This document shows positions 1 through 9,940 of a DNA stretch of 64,000 nt, piece by piece (within the stretch, counting starts at the first letter, position 1; each line of letters starts with the position of its first letter). The position numbers and the translations under genes are program-made. The notes beneath the pieces are model-generated. The model was not told where the DNA came from and did not search any database. It worked only from the letters and a program-made list of their open reading frames with translations. Source of the DNA: CAVQNQ01 sp963714205 (GTDB taxonomy: Bacteria > Acidobacteriota > Terriglobia > Bryobacterales > Bryobacteraceae); contig CAVQNQ010000002.1 in NCBI GenBank assembly GCA_963714205.1, positions 62,001 to 126,000 on the forward strand, read 5' to 3'.

Positions 1-1
1 G

Positions 2-2209
2 AAAGCCGCGCTGCCATCGCTTCAAGCCAGCATTCCCCGCGGGCAGCACATCGTCACGGTTCTCGACCGGACGCTGACTATCCGGGCGTCGGTGTCCGAT
101 ATCGAGCGGACCTTGCTCATCTCGGTGGTGCTCGTGGTCCTGGTCGTTTTTCTATTTTTGCGCAGCGCTCGGGCGACGGTCATCCCCGCGGTCGCGGTCC
201 CGGTGTCGCTGATCGGGACTTGCGCGGTGATGTACCTATGCGGCTTTTCGCTCGACAACCTGTCGCTCATGGCGCTGGCGATCTCGAGCGGCTTCGTGGT
301 TGACGATGCGATTGTGGTGATGGAAAACGTGGCGCGGCACCTCGAACAGGGACTCACACCCATCGAGGCCGCGCTGCTCGGCGCGAAGGAGATCGGCTTC
401 ACCGTTTTTTCGATCAGCGTTTCGCTGATCGCCGTGTTCATTCCGCTGCTGCTGATGGGCGGCATCGTCGGGCGCCTGTTTCGCGAGTTCGCGATCACGC
501 TTTCCGCCGCGATCGCCGTATCCATGATGGTCTCCCTTACCACTACGCCGATGATGTGCTCGCGGGTTCTGGTCGCGCCGAACGAGGAGCGGCACGGAAG
601 GCTGTACCGCTGGAGCGAGCGGATCTTCGACGCCATACTGGCGGGATACCGGCGCAGCCTGACCTGGGTGCTCGACCATCCCGCGCTCGTCCTGTGCATC
701 TTCCTCTTTACCCTCGGCCTGAACGTTTTCTTAATCGACAAGATCCCCAAAGGATTCTTCCCGCAGCAGGATACCGGGGCGCTGATGGGCGGGATGCAGG
801 GGCCGCAGAACAGTTCGTTTTACGCGATGCGGACGGCGGTGCAGCAGGCCGTCGCCATCATTAAGGCGGACCCCGGGGTCGAGAACGTGATGGGATTTAC
901 GGGGGGACAGGGCGCCACCAATAGCGGCTTCGCCTTTGTCGCGCTCAAGCCGCTCGATGAGCGCAAGGTGAGCGCGGCGGAAATCCTGGCCCGCCTGCGC
1001 CCCAAACTGGCGCGCGTGCCCGGCGCGGCCACCTACCTTCAGGCCGTTCAGGACATCCGCATCGGCGGCCGGCAAGCCAACGCCCAATACCAGTACACCC
1101 TGCAGGCCGAAACCGTCGAAAACTTGCAGAAGTACGGCCCGTTGCTCCTCGCGAAACTGCGTCACACACCGGGCTTCGTGGACGTGAATACCGATCAGCA
1201 GAATAATGGCCTTCAGGCTCTCCTTACTTACGACCGCGCGACCGCGGCGCGGCTCGGCATAACTCCGCAGTCGCTCGACAGCACGCTGTACCATGCGTTC
1301 GGACAATCCGAAATCTCCACTATCTACACGGAACTCAATCAATACTATGTGGTCATGGAGGCCGCTCCGAAATACTGGCAGGCGCCGCAAGGGCTCCGGT
1401 ACACCTATCTGATTCCCAGCTCTGGCGCGGGCGCCATCCCTCTCGACGCGGTGGTCCATTACGTCCCCTCCACAGCGCCGATCTCCGTCAATCACACGGG
1501 CCTGTTTCCCTCGGTCACGGTGTCATTCAACCTGGCGCCCGGGAATTCGCTCGGCCAGGCGGTCCAGGAGATCGATCAAGCGCAAGAGCAGCTTGGCATG
1601 CCGCACACGATCCACGGCCAGTTCTCGGGAACGCTGGAGGCTTTCGCGCAGTCGCTGACCACGGAACCCTACCTGGTTTTGACCGCGGTTCTGGCGGTCT
1701 ACCTGGTGCTGGGAATTCTCTACGAAAGCTTGGTCCACCCCATCACGATTCTTTCCACCCTTCCTCCGGCCAGCGTGGGGGCTATTCTCGCGCTGATGCT
1801 CACGAATTCGGAGCTAGACGTGATGTCGATCACGGGCATCATTCTCCTGATCGGCATCGTCAAGAAGAATGCCATCATGATGATCGATTTCGCTCTGGGC
1901 GACGAACGCAACGAAGGCAAAAGCACCAGGGACTCGATCTTCGAAGCCTCCATGCTGCGCTTCCGCCCGATCGTGATGACGACCATGGCGGCACTGTTCG
2001 GCGCCGTGCCTCTGGCGATCGGAACGGGCATGGGATCGGAGCTCCGCCGTCCGCTGGGAATTTCGATTATCGGCGGCCTGATTGTCAGCCAGGCTCTTAC
2101 CCTCTACAGCACGCCCGTGATCTACTTGTTAATCGACAGGCTGCGCCTGAAGCTGCGGCGGAACCGGGATGCCGTCGGCCGCCTCCAGCCGGGAGCCCAG
2201 GAAGCTTGA
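2..2209 (+). CDS. RND multidrug efflux permease (MdtB/MdtC/HAE1 type), 5'-truncated by window edge
   Basis: This is the inner-membrane pump of a tripartite RND exporter, driven by proton influx. The reading frame is open to the window edge. The first visible residues (ASIPRGQHIVTVLDRT) already match RND sequence before the first internal methionine at 92, so the N-terminal part lies upstream. About 735 residues are visible, against roughly 1,030 for the family. The TM4-type segment carries the acidic pair of the proton relay (VVDDAIVVMEN). The periplasmic hallmark GFFPQQDTG and the second membrane block with KKNAIMMIDFA are present. It ends in a 4-base TTGA overlap with the outer-membrane lipoprotein gene, so the two are translationally coupled. 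The membrane-fusion protein gene is expected just upstream. The substrate cannot be inferred. Confidence 0.93.
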   Translation, partial: KAALPSLQASIPRGQHIVTVLDRTLTIRASVSDIERTLLISVVLVVLVVFLFLRSARATVIPAVAVPVSLIGTCAVMYLCGFSLDNLSLMALAISSGFVVDDAIVVMENVARHLEQGLTPIEAALLGAKEIGFTVFSISVSLIAVFIPLLLMGGIVGRLFREFAITLSAAIAVSMMVSLTTTPMMCSRVLVAPNEERHGRLYRWSERIFDAILAGYRRSLTWVLDHPALVLCIFLFTLGLNVFLIDKIPKGFFPQQDTGALMGGMQGPQNSSFYAMRTAVQQAVAIIKADPGVENVMGFTGGQGATNSGFAFVALKPLDERKVSAAEILARLRPKLARVPGAATYLQAVQDIRIGGRQANAQYQYTLQAETVENLQKYGPLLLAKLRHTPGFVDVNTDQQNNGLQALLTYDRATAARLGITPQSLDSTLYHAFGQSEISTIYTELNQYYVVMEAAPKYWQAPQGLRYTYLIPSSGAGAIPLDAVVHYVPSTAPISVNHTGLFPSVTVSFNLAPGNSLGQAVQEIDQAQEQLGMPHTIHGQFSGTLEAFAQSLTTEPYLVLTAVLAVYLVLGILYESLVHPITILSTLPPASVGAILALMLTNSELDVMSITGIILLIGIVKKNAIMMIDFALGDERNEGKSTRDSIFEASMLRFRPIVMTTMAALFGAVPLAIGTGMGSELRRPLGISIIGGLIVSQALTLYSTPVIYLLIDRLRLKLRRNRDAVGRLQPGAQEA

Positions 2210-3780
2210 AGCCCGAGCGCTCCATTTCGTCTGAAACGCGCGGCAGGGCTATCGCGCTCGCCGGTGCTGTGTCGATCTCGATCTTTGTGCTTGCCGGGTG
2301 CCGCGTCGGCCCGAAATACACAGCGCCCGCGGCTCCCACTCCGCCGGCTTTCAAGGAAGGATCTCCCGCCGCTTACCGTTCGGCGCTGCCGGGAACCTGG
2401 CGGCCCGCGCAGCCACAGGACGCCGCCATCAAAGGCAAATGGTGGGAGCTGTTCAAGGAGCCGGAACTCAATTCGCTCGAAGAACAGTTGAACATCAATA
2501 ACCAGAACATCGCGCAGTATTTCCAGAATTTCATGGCGGCGCGCGCGCAGGTGCGCGAGGCCCGCGCGAGTTACTTCCCGACCGTTACGGCAGGTCCTTC
2601 CTTCAACCGGACGCGAACCGGCGGGGGCGCGAACTTTGGAGGCACGGCCGGCGGCGCGGCCGGGGCGGCAACTCCCGTGGCGACCGGCGCCACCTTCAGC
2701 GACATTTCCCTGCCCTTCGACGTATCGTGGGAGCCGGACCTGTGGGGCCGCATCCGCAACACGGTGAGCGAATACCGGTACGCCGCGCAGGTGAGCGCCG
2801 CCGATCTCGAGAACGAGCGCCTCACCGAGCAAGCCGATCTGGCGGTGTACTATTTCGAACTGCGCGGCCAGGATGCGCTTCAGGACGTGTACAACCGCAC
2901 CATCGAAGCCGACCGCAGGGCGCTCGAGCTGACGCGCGTCCTGGTGGAAACGGGCATCGACAGCCCCGAATCGATGGCCCAGGCGGAAGTAACGCTAAGG
3001 GACGCGGAGGCGACCGGCATCGGTATTGCAACCAGCCGCGCTCTGTACGAACACGCCATCGCGACGCTGACCGGCAAACCCGCTTCCAGCTTTGAGATGC
3101 CGGTGAAACCCCTGACAACTCCCGTTCCCGCGATTCCGGTCGGGGTTCCTTCGCAATTGCTCCAGCGGCGCCCAGATATCGCCGCGGCGGAGCGCACCAT
3201 GGCGCAGGCGAACGCCCTCATTGGCGTTGCCACAGCGGCTTACTATCCGTCGCTCAGTCTCACGGGAAGCTCGGGCGTCGAGTCCTCCATCGTCTCGAAG
3301 TTGTTTTCCGTGCCGGCGATTTTCTGGTCTCTGGGCGCTTCGGCCTCCGAGACCATCTTCGATGCCGGCCTCCGCAGAGCGACGGTGGCGCAATACACGG
3401 CGACCTATAATGCCGATGTCGCCGCCTACCGGCAGACCGTGCTTACGGCGTTCCAGCAGGTGGAAGATTATATCGCGAGCTTGCGCGTGCTCTCCGAGCA
3501 GGTCGCCCGCCAGAATACGGCCATAGAAGCCGCGCAGACATACCTGAATATCGCTTTTTCGCGTTACCAGACCGGTCTCGATCCGTATCTCGACGTGATC
3601 ACGGCGCAGACGACTTTATTATCCGATCAGCAGACCGAGGTAACCCTGCGGGTGAACGAGATGACGGCGGCGGTCCAGCTCATTCAGGCGCTGGGCGGCG
3701 GTTGGGACGTCAGCGAGCTTCCCGCGGCATCCCAAGTGACCAGCCAGGACGCGGCGAATAAGGTTTCCAGCAGCCGGTAA
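2206..3780 (+). CDS. Efflux system outer-membrane lipoprotein, NodT/OprM family
   Basis: This is the outer-membrane channel of the RND exporter encoded immediately upstream (TolC/OprM type, 524 residues, normal length). The start is TTG, inside the stop codon of the pump gene. The N-terminus has a hydrophobic stretch ending in the lipobox LAGC, so the mature protein should be lipid-anchored at that cysteine (about residue 32). It is followed by VGPKY, the usual start of mature NodT-family proteins. Two outer-membrane-efflux repeats follow. LLQRRPDIAAAERTMAQANA and TAYYPSLSLTGSSG are typical of the second repeat. The C-terminus is alanine- and serine-rich. No other candidate channel is nearby. 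Confidence 0.93.
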   Translation: MKPERSISSETRGRAIALAGAVSISIFVLAGCRVGPKYTAPAAPTPPAFKEGSPAAYRSALPGTWRPAQPQDAAIKGKWWELFKEPELNSLEEQLNINNQNIAQYFQNFMAARAQVREARASYFPTVTAGPSFNRTRTGGGANFGGTAGGAAGAATPVATGATFSDISLPFDVSWEPDLWGRIRNTVSEYRYAAQVSAADLENERLTEQADLAVYYFELRGQDALQDVYNRTIEADRRALELTRVLVETGIDSPESMAQAEVTLRDAEATGIGIATSRALYEHAIATLTGKPASSFEMPVKPLTTPVPAIPVGVPSQLLQRRPDIAAAERTMAQANALIGVATAAYYPSLSLTGSSGVESSIVSKLFSVPAIFWSLGASASETIFDAGLRRATVAQYTATYNADVAAYRQTVLTAFQQVEDYIASLRVLSEQVARQNTAIEAAQTYLNIAFSRYQTGLDPYLDVITAQTTLLSDQQTEVTLRVNEMTAAVQLIQALGGGWDVSELPAASQVTSQDAANKVSSSR

Positions 3781-3788
3781 AGCGAACG

Positions 3789-3817
3789 TTCCCAAATTGT
3801 CCTTTTTACGGTACACT
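3789..3817 (+). promoter_or_regulatory. Possible sigma70-like promoter of the TonB-receptor-like gene
   Basis: TTCCCA (3789-3794) and TACACT (3812-3817) are separated by 17 bases, 33 bases before the chosen start codon. Four of six bases match in each box. This is suggestive only. Housekeeping promoters of acidobacteria are poorly defined. Confidence 0.3.
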
Positions 3818-3850
3818 GACCTTAATACGGGACACAGGGGGACCTTCGCT

Positions 3851-6800
3851 ATGAAACTCAATTCATCCATAACGGCTGTTTCGAGCATCCGATGTTTGGT
3901 CGCGTTCGTCCTGGCGGCGGTATCCGCCTGCGCCCAGGTATCCGCCACTCTTTCCGGCACGGTCACCGATCAATCCGGCGCGGCGATTTCCGGCGCGACC
4001 GTGGAAGTGAAAAACGTGGATACCGGGGCGGTCCGTGGCGCCGTCGCCGATACCGCAGGCCGGTACCAGTTCTTCTCACTGCCGGTCGGGCAGTACGAGA
4101 TACGCTGCGGAAAAGCCGGGTTCCGCGAAGAGGTACGCACCGGCATCGATCTGGTTGTGGGCCAGCAGGCCACGGTGGACATGCAACTGGCGGTGGGCGA
4201 GTCGCGGCAGAGCGTCACGGTGACCGGCGACGCACCGCTTGTGGGTGTGACCACGGAGAACATAACGGGCGTGGTTGGCGAGCGGCAGGTCAAGGACCTT
4301 CCACTCAACGGGCGAAGTTACGACGAACTCCTCACCCTGAATCCGGGGGTCGTCAATTTCACGTGGGAGAAGACCGGCGGCATCGGCGTTTCGAACTCGA
4401 CCACCGGAAATAACTTCGCCGTGGCGGGAAACCGGCCGCAGCAGAATCTCTTCCTGTTGAACGGCGTGGAGTTCACCGGCGCGGCGGAGAACAACATGCA
4501 GCCGGGCGGCACCAGCCAGCAATTGCTGGGCGTGGATGCCGTGCGGGAGTTTAACGTGCTCCTCGATTCCTACGGCGCGGAGTACGGCAAACGTCCCGGC
4601 GCCCAGGTTCTGATTGTCACCCAGTCCGGGACGAACCAATTGCACGGATCTTTGTTCGAATTCCTGAGAAACAACGCCTTGGACGCGCCCAACTACTTCG
4701 ACCCCGGTTCCGCTCCCGGCTTTCAGCGCAACCAGTTTGGAGGTTCGCTGGGGGGACCGATCCAAAAGAACAAGACCTTCCTGTTCGGCAATTACGAGGG
4801 ATTGCGCCAGCACCTGCACCAGACGGGCGTGGACCTGGTTCCCGACAATAACGCGCGCAATGGCTATCTTCCGTGCCAGCTGGTCAGCCCGGCGCCGAAC
4901 CCCTGCCCCGCTTCTGGCCTGGCATTCGTGGGAGTCTCGCCGCTCATCAACGCGTGGCCCGCGGCCAGCCCGGGCGCTCCGGACTTCGGCGGAATCTCCG
5001 AGGCGTTCAACAATCCTCTGCAGACGATCCGCGACGATTTCGGAACGGTGCGGCTGGACCACCTTTTCTCTTCCAAGGATTCGATGAGCGCGGTTTACAC
5101 CATCGACGACAGCGCCGACTTCACGCCCACCAGCACCAACATGTACAGCACCGACGTGGAGAGCCTCCGCGAGCAGGTGGCGAGCGTCGAGGAAACTCAC
5201 GCCTTCTCCCCTTCCCTGCTCAACACCGCGCGCGCCGGCTTTTCGCGGGCCGGCTATTTCTTCACGGGCGAGCCCACTCCAGGGACGTCCGCGGCCAGCT
5301 TGCCCGGTTTTCTCCAAGGGCTTCCGATTGGGGCGCTGGTGGTGGGCGGAAGCGCGGCGTCGAACCCCACGGCCCAATTGAGCTTGGCCGGAAGCAACAA
5401 CGGGAGCAATCTCCATGTCGCCCGGAATCTCTTCACGTATGAGGACCGCGTATCCTTTACGAAGGGTCGTCATCAGTTCAACTTCGGAGGCTGGCTGCAG
5501 CGCCTCCGCTCGAACGAGACCCTGGCGCTCAGTCAGTATGGTCAGGCCACGTTCACCAGTCTCCAGACGTTTCTGCAAGGCACGGTGGCCACTCTTCTGT
5601 ACGATCCCGCGCCTACTCCGCTGGGCTGGCGCTCCTGGTTTGGCGCAGGGTACGCCGACGATCAGATTCGGCTGAGTCCCGGCCTTACGCTGTCGCTCGG
5701 CTTCCGGGGTGAGTCTACGAACGGGTGGAACGAGGCTCATGGCCGGGCAGCCACCTATACGTTTGCGAATGGGATCATCTCGACTCAGCCAACCATCGGA
5801 AGCTCGGCCTTCGCGGTAAACAACGGAAAGTTCCTCTCCCAACCGCGCGCCGGCTTGGCGTGGAGTCCCTTCGGCAACCGGCGCACCGTGATTCGCGCCG
5901 GGTTCGGCCTGTACAACGATCTACAGGATGCCCTGGGCTACCGCACCGATCAGAACGCGCCGTTTAACCCGACCTATAGTCTTCCGAGCCTGCCGGTTTC
6001 GCAATTGCCGGTCTCCCCAACGGCCGCGGTTCCGGCTACCGCCAAGCTCGTTCCGGGCGGAGTGCAGCCGGATTTGAAGACGCCGACGCTGCTTTCCTGG
6101 TCGTTTCGAATCCAACGGGAACTCGCCGCCAACACCGCTCTGACGGCCGGATATATGGGATCTCATGGATATCATGAAATCATCGGCATCGATGCCAACG
6201 AGCCCTTCCCCGTGATTTGCCCGGCGGCGCCGTGTCCCGCAAACTATCCCGCCAACTTCCCCGCCGGCTTAGCCGGTACGCCGGTTCCAGCGGGAACTTA
6301 CTACGTTCCTTCCGCGACGAAAGCCAACCCCGCGCTGGCCAACACTTGGACCTATTTTTCGGAAGGCGACAGTTCCTACCAGGCGTTGCAGGTGGATGCC
6401 AACCATCGCTTCAGCAGCAGCTTCTCAGTGCGCGGTGTGTACACCTGGTCGAAGACGATCGACGACGGAGACTCGCTGAACGCCACCACTTCGGGCGGAG
6501 AGCCGGCCCTGGCTTCGAATCCCTTCAATCTCAGGGCCGACCGGGGACTGGCGAATTTCGACGTCCGGAATGTCGGGGTGATGAATGCCAGTTATGTATT
6601 GCCCTTCGGACCGGGGAAGCATTTTTGGACGGGCGCAAGCGGCGCCGGCAAAGCACTGGCGGCCGGCTGGACCGTGAACTCGATTGTGACGCTGCAAAGC
6701 GGTTTCCCGTTCACCCCTCAACTCAGCTATAACCCGTCGAACAACGGCGACACGCGAAATCCCGTGCGGCCATTCGTGAACCCCGCGTTTAGCGGCCCCG

Positions 6801-7132
6801 TGATTCTAGGGAACCCCACACAGTGGTTCAATCCGGCTGCCTTCCTGGCTGCCCCATCCGGCAGCGGATTCTACGGGAACCTGGGGCGAGACACTTTGAT
6901 CGGTCCCGGCCTGGCTACGTGGGATTTGTCGTTCCTGAAAAGCACGCCGATTCGCGAAAGCCTCAATCTTCAATTTCGCGCGGAGCTGTTCAATCTCTTG
7001 GACAGGGCCAACTTCAACACTCCGAACGCCGTCACTTTCACGCCGAGCGGGGTTTCGCCCACGGCCGGCGTAATCACCAGCACATCGACCACGTCCCGGC
7101 AGATCCAATTCGGACTGAAGCTGCTTTGGTAA
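3851..7132 (+). CDS. TonB-dependent-receptor-like outer-membrane protein with N-terminal carboxypeptidase-regulatory domain
   Basis: A large predicted outer-membrane protein (1,093 residues) of the type greatly expanded in Solibacter-like acidobacteria. It is probably involved in binding or uptake of large substrates. The start at 3851 is preferred over 3797 because it has a purine-rich ribosome site (AGGGGGA) eight bases upstream and begins directly with a signal peptide that ends near SACAQ. Next is a carboxypeptidase-regulatory/CnaB-like beta domain (SGTVTDQSGAAISGATV). A plug-like region follows (VKDLPLNGRSYDELL, then TQSGTNQLHGSLFEFLRN). A long beta-barrel-like remainder ends in an aromatic residue (LKLLW). 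No TonB box is obvious. It lies between an efflux operon and a convergent cytochrome gene, so the neighbours do not reveal the substrate. Confidence 0.88.
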   Translation: MKLNSSITAVSSIRCLVAFVLAAVSACAQVSATLSGTVTDQSGAAISGATVEVKNVDTGAVRGAVADTAGRYQFFSLPVGQYEIRCGKAGFREEVRTGIDLVVGQQATVDMQLAVGESRQSVTVTGDAPLVGVTTENITGVVGERQVKDLPLNGRSYDELLTLNPGVVNFTWEKTGGIGVSNSTTGNNFAVAGNRPQQNLFLLNGVEFTGAAENNMQPGGTSQQLLGVDAVREFNVLLDSYGAEYGKRPGAQVLIVTQSGTNQLHGSLFEFLRNNALDAPNYFDPGSAPGFQRNQFGGSLGGPIQKNKTFLFGNYEGLRQHLHQTGVDLVPDNNARNGYLPCQLVSPAPNPCPASGLAFVGVSPLINAWPAASPGAPDFGGISEAFNNPLQTIRDDFGTVRLDHLFSSKDSMSAVYTIDDSADFTPTSTNMYSTDVESLREQVASVEETHAFSPSLLNTARAGFSRAGYFFTGEPTPGTSAASLPGFLQGLPIGALVVGGSAASNPTAQLSLAGSNNGSNLHVARNLFTYEDRVSFTKGRHQFNFGGWLQRLRSNETLALSQYGQATFTSLQTFLQGTVATLLYDPAPTPLGWRSWFGAGYADDQIRLSPGLTLSLGFRGESTNGWNEAHGRAATYTFANGIISTQPTIGSSAFAVNNGKFLSQPRAGLAWSPFGNRRTVIRAGFGLYNDLQDALGYRTDQNAPFNPTYSLPSLPVSQLPVSPTAAVPATAKLVPGGVQPDLKTPTLLSWSFRIQRELAANTALTAGYMGSHGYHEIIGIDANEPFPVICPAAPCPANYPANFPAGLAGTPVPAGTYYVPSATKANPALANTWTYFSEGDSSYQALQVDANHRFSSSFSVRGVYTWSKTIDDGDSLNATTSGGEPALASNPFNLRADRGLANFDVRNVGVMNASYVLPFGPGKHFWTGASGAGKALAAGWTVNSIVTLQSGFPFTPQLSYNPSNNGDTRNPVRPFVNPAFSGPVILGNPTQWFNPAAFLAAPSGSGFYGNLGRDTLIGPGLATWDLSFLKSTPIRESLNLQFRAELFNLLDRANFNTPNAVTFTPSGVSPTAGVITSTSTTSRQIQFGLKLLW

Positions 7133-7138
7133 CTTCCG

Positions 7139-7168
7139 TTCGCCGGCGCTGCTTCAGCGGTAGGCGAA
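7139..7168. terminator. Hairpin between convergent genes, possible bidirectional terminator
   Basis: Nested inverted repeats TTCGCC/GGCGAA and CGCTG/CAGCG surround a three-base loop. The structure sits at the junction of the convergent receptor-like and cytochrome genes and overlaps the last codons of the latter. There is no clear T-tract, so termination is inferred from position and pairing only. Confidence 0.35.
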
Positions 7169-9940
7169 GAGCATGGAGTAGATGATGAGGCCGATTAGGA
7201 TCAGGCCGATCGTCAGAGCCGTAAAGCCCAGGCGGCGCCAGAATTTCACGTCGCGGGGCGCGGGCGACGGCATCATCGCCCGGGCCAGTTCGCCGCTCTC
7301 CACCAGTTGACGATACTCCCGTGGACGGTCGCGCTGGAACTCCTCGAGCGGCATGCCCTCCGTGAAGATTACCGTGTCGATCGGGAATTTCTCGGGCCGG
7401 AAATGCGTGTTGAAGAAGTGCACCACGAAAATGAAAGATACGGCCAGCAGGGCTTCATCGCTGTGGATGGTCGTGGCGACATTCACAGCCCAGCCGGGAA
7501 ACACATGCGTGAAGATCTCCGGAAACCACAGCAGCAGACCCGTGCCGCCGATCACGGCGACGCCCCAGAACACCGCGAAGTAGTCGAATTTCTCCCAGTA
7601 AGTCCAACGCCCGTATTCCGGACGAGGGCCGCGGTTGAAAAACCATTTGAGCGAAGCAGTCAATTCGTGCCAGTCGCGCCGGTTGAAGAGCATGCTCTCT
7701 TCGCCGCCGATAAACTGGCGCCAGCTCTTGCCGCTGGCGCGCCGTTGCTTCGCCAGATCGTATAAGTGAAGCCCGAAGTAGGTGAAGGTCAGGCAGGCGC
7801 AGAACCGGTGGATCAGGCCCGCCGCCTCGAAACCTCCCAGCAGATGGGCCACGGTCCTCGCCCACCCGGCATAGGAAAACTTCAGTATCATGCCCGTCAG
7901 AGCGAGACCCAGGAAGCTGGTGACGACCATCAGGTGAAGGTTGCGCTGATACCGCCGGAACCGGCGCACATAGCTTCCGGATTCCGTGTGCCCGTTCTTC
8001 GTCTGCTTGCGGTATTCGAGCGATCGGGGCAGCCAGAGCGCGGTGTGCGCGCCGGAGACCACCAGCGTGCCGATCAGCAGGGCGGTCATGCCCCAGAAGG
8101 TGACGAACAGGAAAGGATACTTCTTCGGATCGTGGTGGGTGGCGTGCGTCAGATAGCCGGCGAACTGGCGGTGCGAACCGGTATGGCACTTGCCGCACGT
8201 GGCGACGATGTTGTTCCGGCTGAGATGCGAGCGCGGGTCGTTGACCGGCAGAATGTCGTGCGCTCCATGGCAGTCGTAACACTTGGCGGTCTTCAGATAG
8301 CCCAGTTTGGAAACCTTGCCGTGGAACGTCTCGAAATACGCCGCGGTGATCTGCTGGTGGCAGCGGCCGCACTGGTCCATGATGTTCAGCCGGAAATCGG
8401 AGAGGTCGGTGCGCTCGATGCTGTGGGCGGAATGGCAGTCGGCGCAGACCGGCAGCGGTTTCCCGGAGTGGGTGACATTGGGGCTGTGGACGCTGGCGGT
8501 GAACAACTCGTAGATGCCGCGGTGGCATTGCGCGCAGGTTTCGGCGATGTTGGCGCGGTTCACGCTGGAGCGCGGGTCGCGGCTGGGCAGTTCGTGGTGC
8601 GCGGTGTGGCAGTCGGCGCAATTGGCGGTGACGGTCAGGCCGGCCTGCAGAAGCCCCGTTCCGTGGATGCTCTCGCGGTAGCGATCCACGATATGGTCCT
8701 GCTTGCCGGTGTAGCGAACGGCGGCCTTGTGCCCTTCCTGGTGGCATTTGGCGCACAGGGCGGGGACGTTGCGCGAGAACGTGGGCGAGGCGGAATCGAG
8801 CTTGCCCAGGGTGCCATGCGGGCTGTGGCAGTCCTGGCAAAGCGGCGCGTCGGGACTGCCCTGCGCCGCCAGGGTGCCGTGCGTGCTCTCGCGGTACTCG
8901 GCCACCACCTTTTCGTGGCAGATGGAGCAATCCACCTTGTCCTTGATGGTGCTGCAGGCTCTCACGTTGGACGGGGTCCCGCCCGTGTGGCACTGCACGC
9001 AGGCGATCCGGGAATGGCGCGAGCCGGCCAGTTCAGCCGAGCTGACATACAGCGGCCCGGTTCGTCCGGCGCCCGTCCGCTTCAGGTCGGGATTGGCGTG
9101 GCAGCTCAGGCAATCGCCGTTGGACATCCCGTCCGTGTAGTAGACCTTGCGGATCTTGTGAGGCTCATGGCAGTCGACGCACGCCGGGATCATGTGCGGC
9201 TGCTTCTCCCACAGTTCGCCGCGGATCACCTGGCGATGCACGGCCTCGATCTGCGCGTGGCACTTCGTGCAGGTCTTGGCGATATTCTGCTTGGCGATAG
9301 AGGAACGCGCGTCCGTGTGGGGAAGCTGGTTGTGCGCCGTGTGGCAACTGGTGCAGACCGCGGTAACGGTCAGGCCTTGCTGGAAGAGGCCAATGCCATG
9401 AATACTATCTTTGTAATTTTCGAGGATATTGGTCTGCGGAATAGCCCGCGTCCTGCTGACTTCGGTATCCTCGCGGTGACACTGGCCGCACAGTCGCGGA
9501 ACATTGATAGTGGAGACCGGCGACTTCAGATTGGAAGGGGGCAGGATGTCATGCGTTCCATGACAGAGCTTGCAACCGGGGGCGTAAGGGTCGTTCTGTG
9601 CCGCCTTCTTCCCGTGGACGCTGGCGGCATACTGGCTTTGCTCGTCGCTATGGCAACTGGCACAATCGACTCGGGCCAGCTTCTCCGCATGGGGCACTGC
9701 TTGGATGTCGCTGTGGCATGCGACGCAGTCCAGGGCGGCGTGGGGGGACGCCTTCAGGGCGGCTGCGTTGAAGCCCGGGGGCACTCCCGGCTGGCGCGCC
9801 CCGACGCGCGGACCGGAATCGTGACAGCCGGCGCAGTCCTCGGCACGTGGTGGTGCCGGTGGCGCCGTTTGCTGGCCGCACAGGCCGGCAGTCAGCAAGG
9901 TCGCGATGGCAGCGAGCCTAAAGAGCTTCACGGTCGCCAT
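7154..9940 (-). CDS. 19-haem cytochrome c fused to a membrane cytochrome b domain
   Basis: A 928-residue predicted electron-transfer protein. After a signal peptide (about residues 1-22) there are 19 CXXCH haem c motifs, the last near residue 590. Then comes a C-terminal membrane module of several hydrophobic segments with spaced histidines (QRNLHLMVV, IHRFCACLTF, TIHSDEALLAV, VVHFFNTHF), as in di-haem b-type cytochromes. The architecture resembles Geobacter CbcL, an inner-membrane quinol-oxidising cytochrome, but has many more c haems. The likely role is to carry electrons between the quinone pool and periplasmic or extracellular partners. The c part contains a clear internal duplication (see findings). 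The start codon ATG at 9940 gives the signal peptide directly. No maturation genes or other respiratory genes are adjacent. Confidence 0.88.
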   Translation of the reverse strand: MATVKLFRLAAIATLLTAGLCGQQTAPPAPPRAEDCAGCHDSGPRVGARQPGVPPGFNAAALKASPHAALDCVACHSDIQAVPHAEKLARVDCASCHSDEQSQYAASVHGKKAAQNDPYAPGCKLCHGTHDILPPSNLKSPVSTINVPRLCGQCHREDTEVSRTRAIPQTNILENYKDSIHGIGLFQQGLTVTAVCTSCHTAHNQLPHTDARSSIAKQNIAKTCTKCHAQIEAVHRQVIRGELWEKQPHMIPACVDCHEPHKIRKVYYTDGMSNGDCLSCHANPDLKRTGAGRTGPLYVSSAELAGSRHSRIACVQCHTGGTPSNVRACSTIKDKVDCSICHEKVVAEYRESTHGTLAAQGSPDAPLCQDCHSPHGTLGKLDSASPTFSRNVPALCAKCHQEGHKAAVRYTGKQDHIVDRYRESIHGTGLLQAGLTVTANCADCHTAHHELPSRDPRSSVNRANIAETCAQCHRGIYELFTASVHSPNVTHSGKPLPVCADCHSAHSIERTDLSDFRLNIMDQCGRCHQQITAAYFETFHGKVSKLGYLKTAKCYDCHGAHDILPVNDPRSHLSRNNIVATCGKCHTGSHRQFAGYLTHATHHDPKKYPFLFVTFWGMTALLIGTLVVSGAHTALWLPRSLEYRKQTKNGHTESGSYVRRFRRYQRNLHLMVVTSFLGLALTGMILKFSYAGWARTVAHLLGGFEAAGLIHRFCACLTFTYFGLHLYDLAKQRRASGKSWRQFIGGEESMLFNRRDWHELTASLKWFFNRGPRPEYGRWTYWEKFDYFAVFWGVAVIGGTGLLLWFPEIFTHVFPGWAVNVATTIHSDEALLAVSFIFVVHFFNTHFRPEKFPIDTVIFTEGMPLEEFQRDRPREYRQLVESGELARAMMPSPAPRDVKFWRRLGFTALTIGLILIGLIIYSMLFAYR

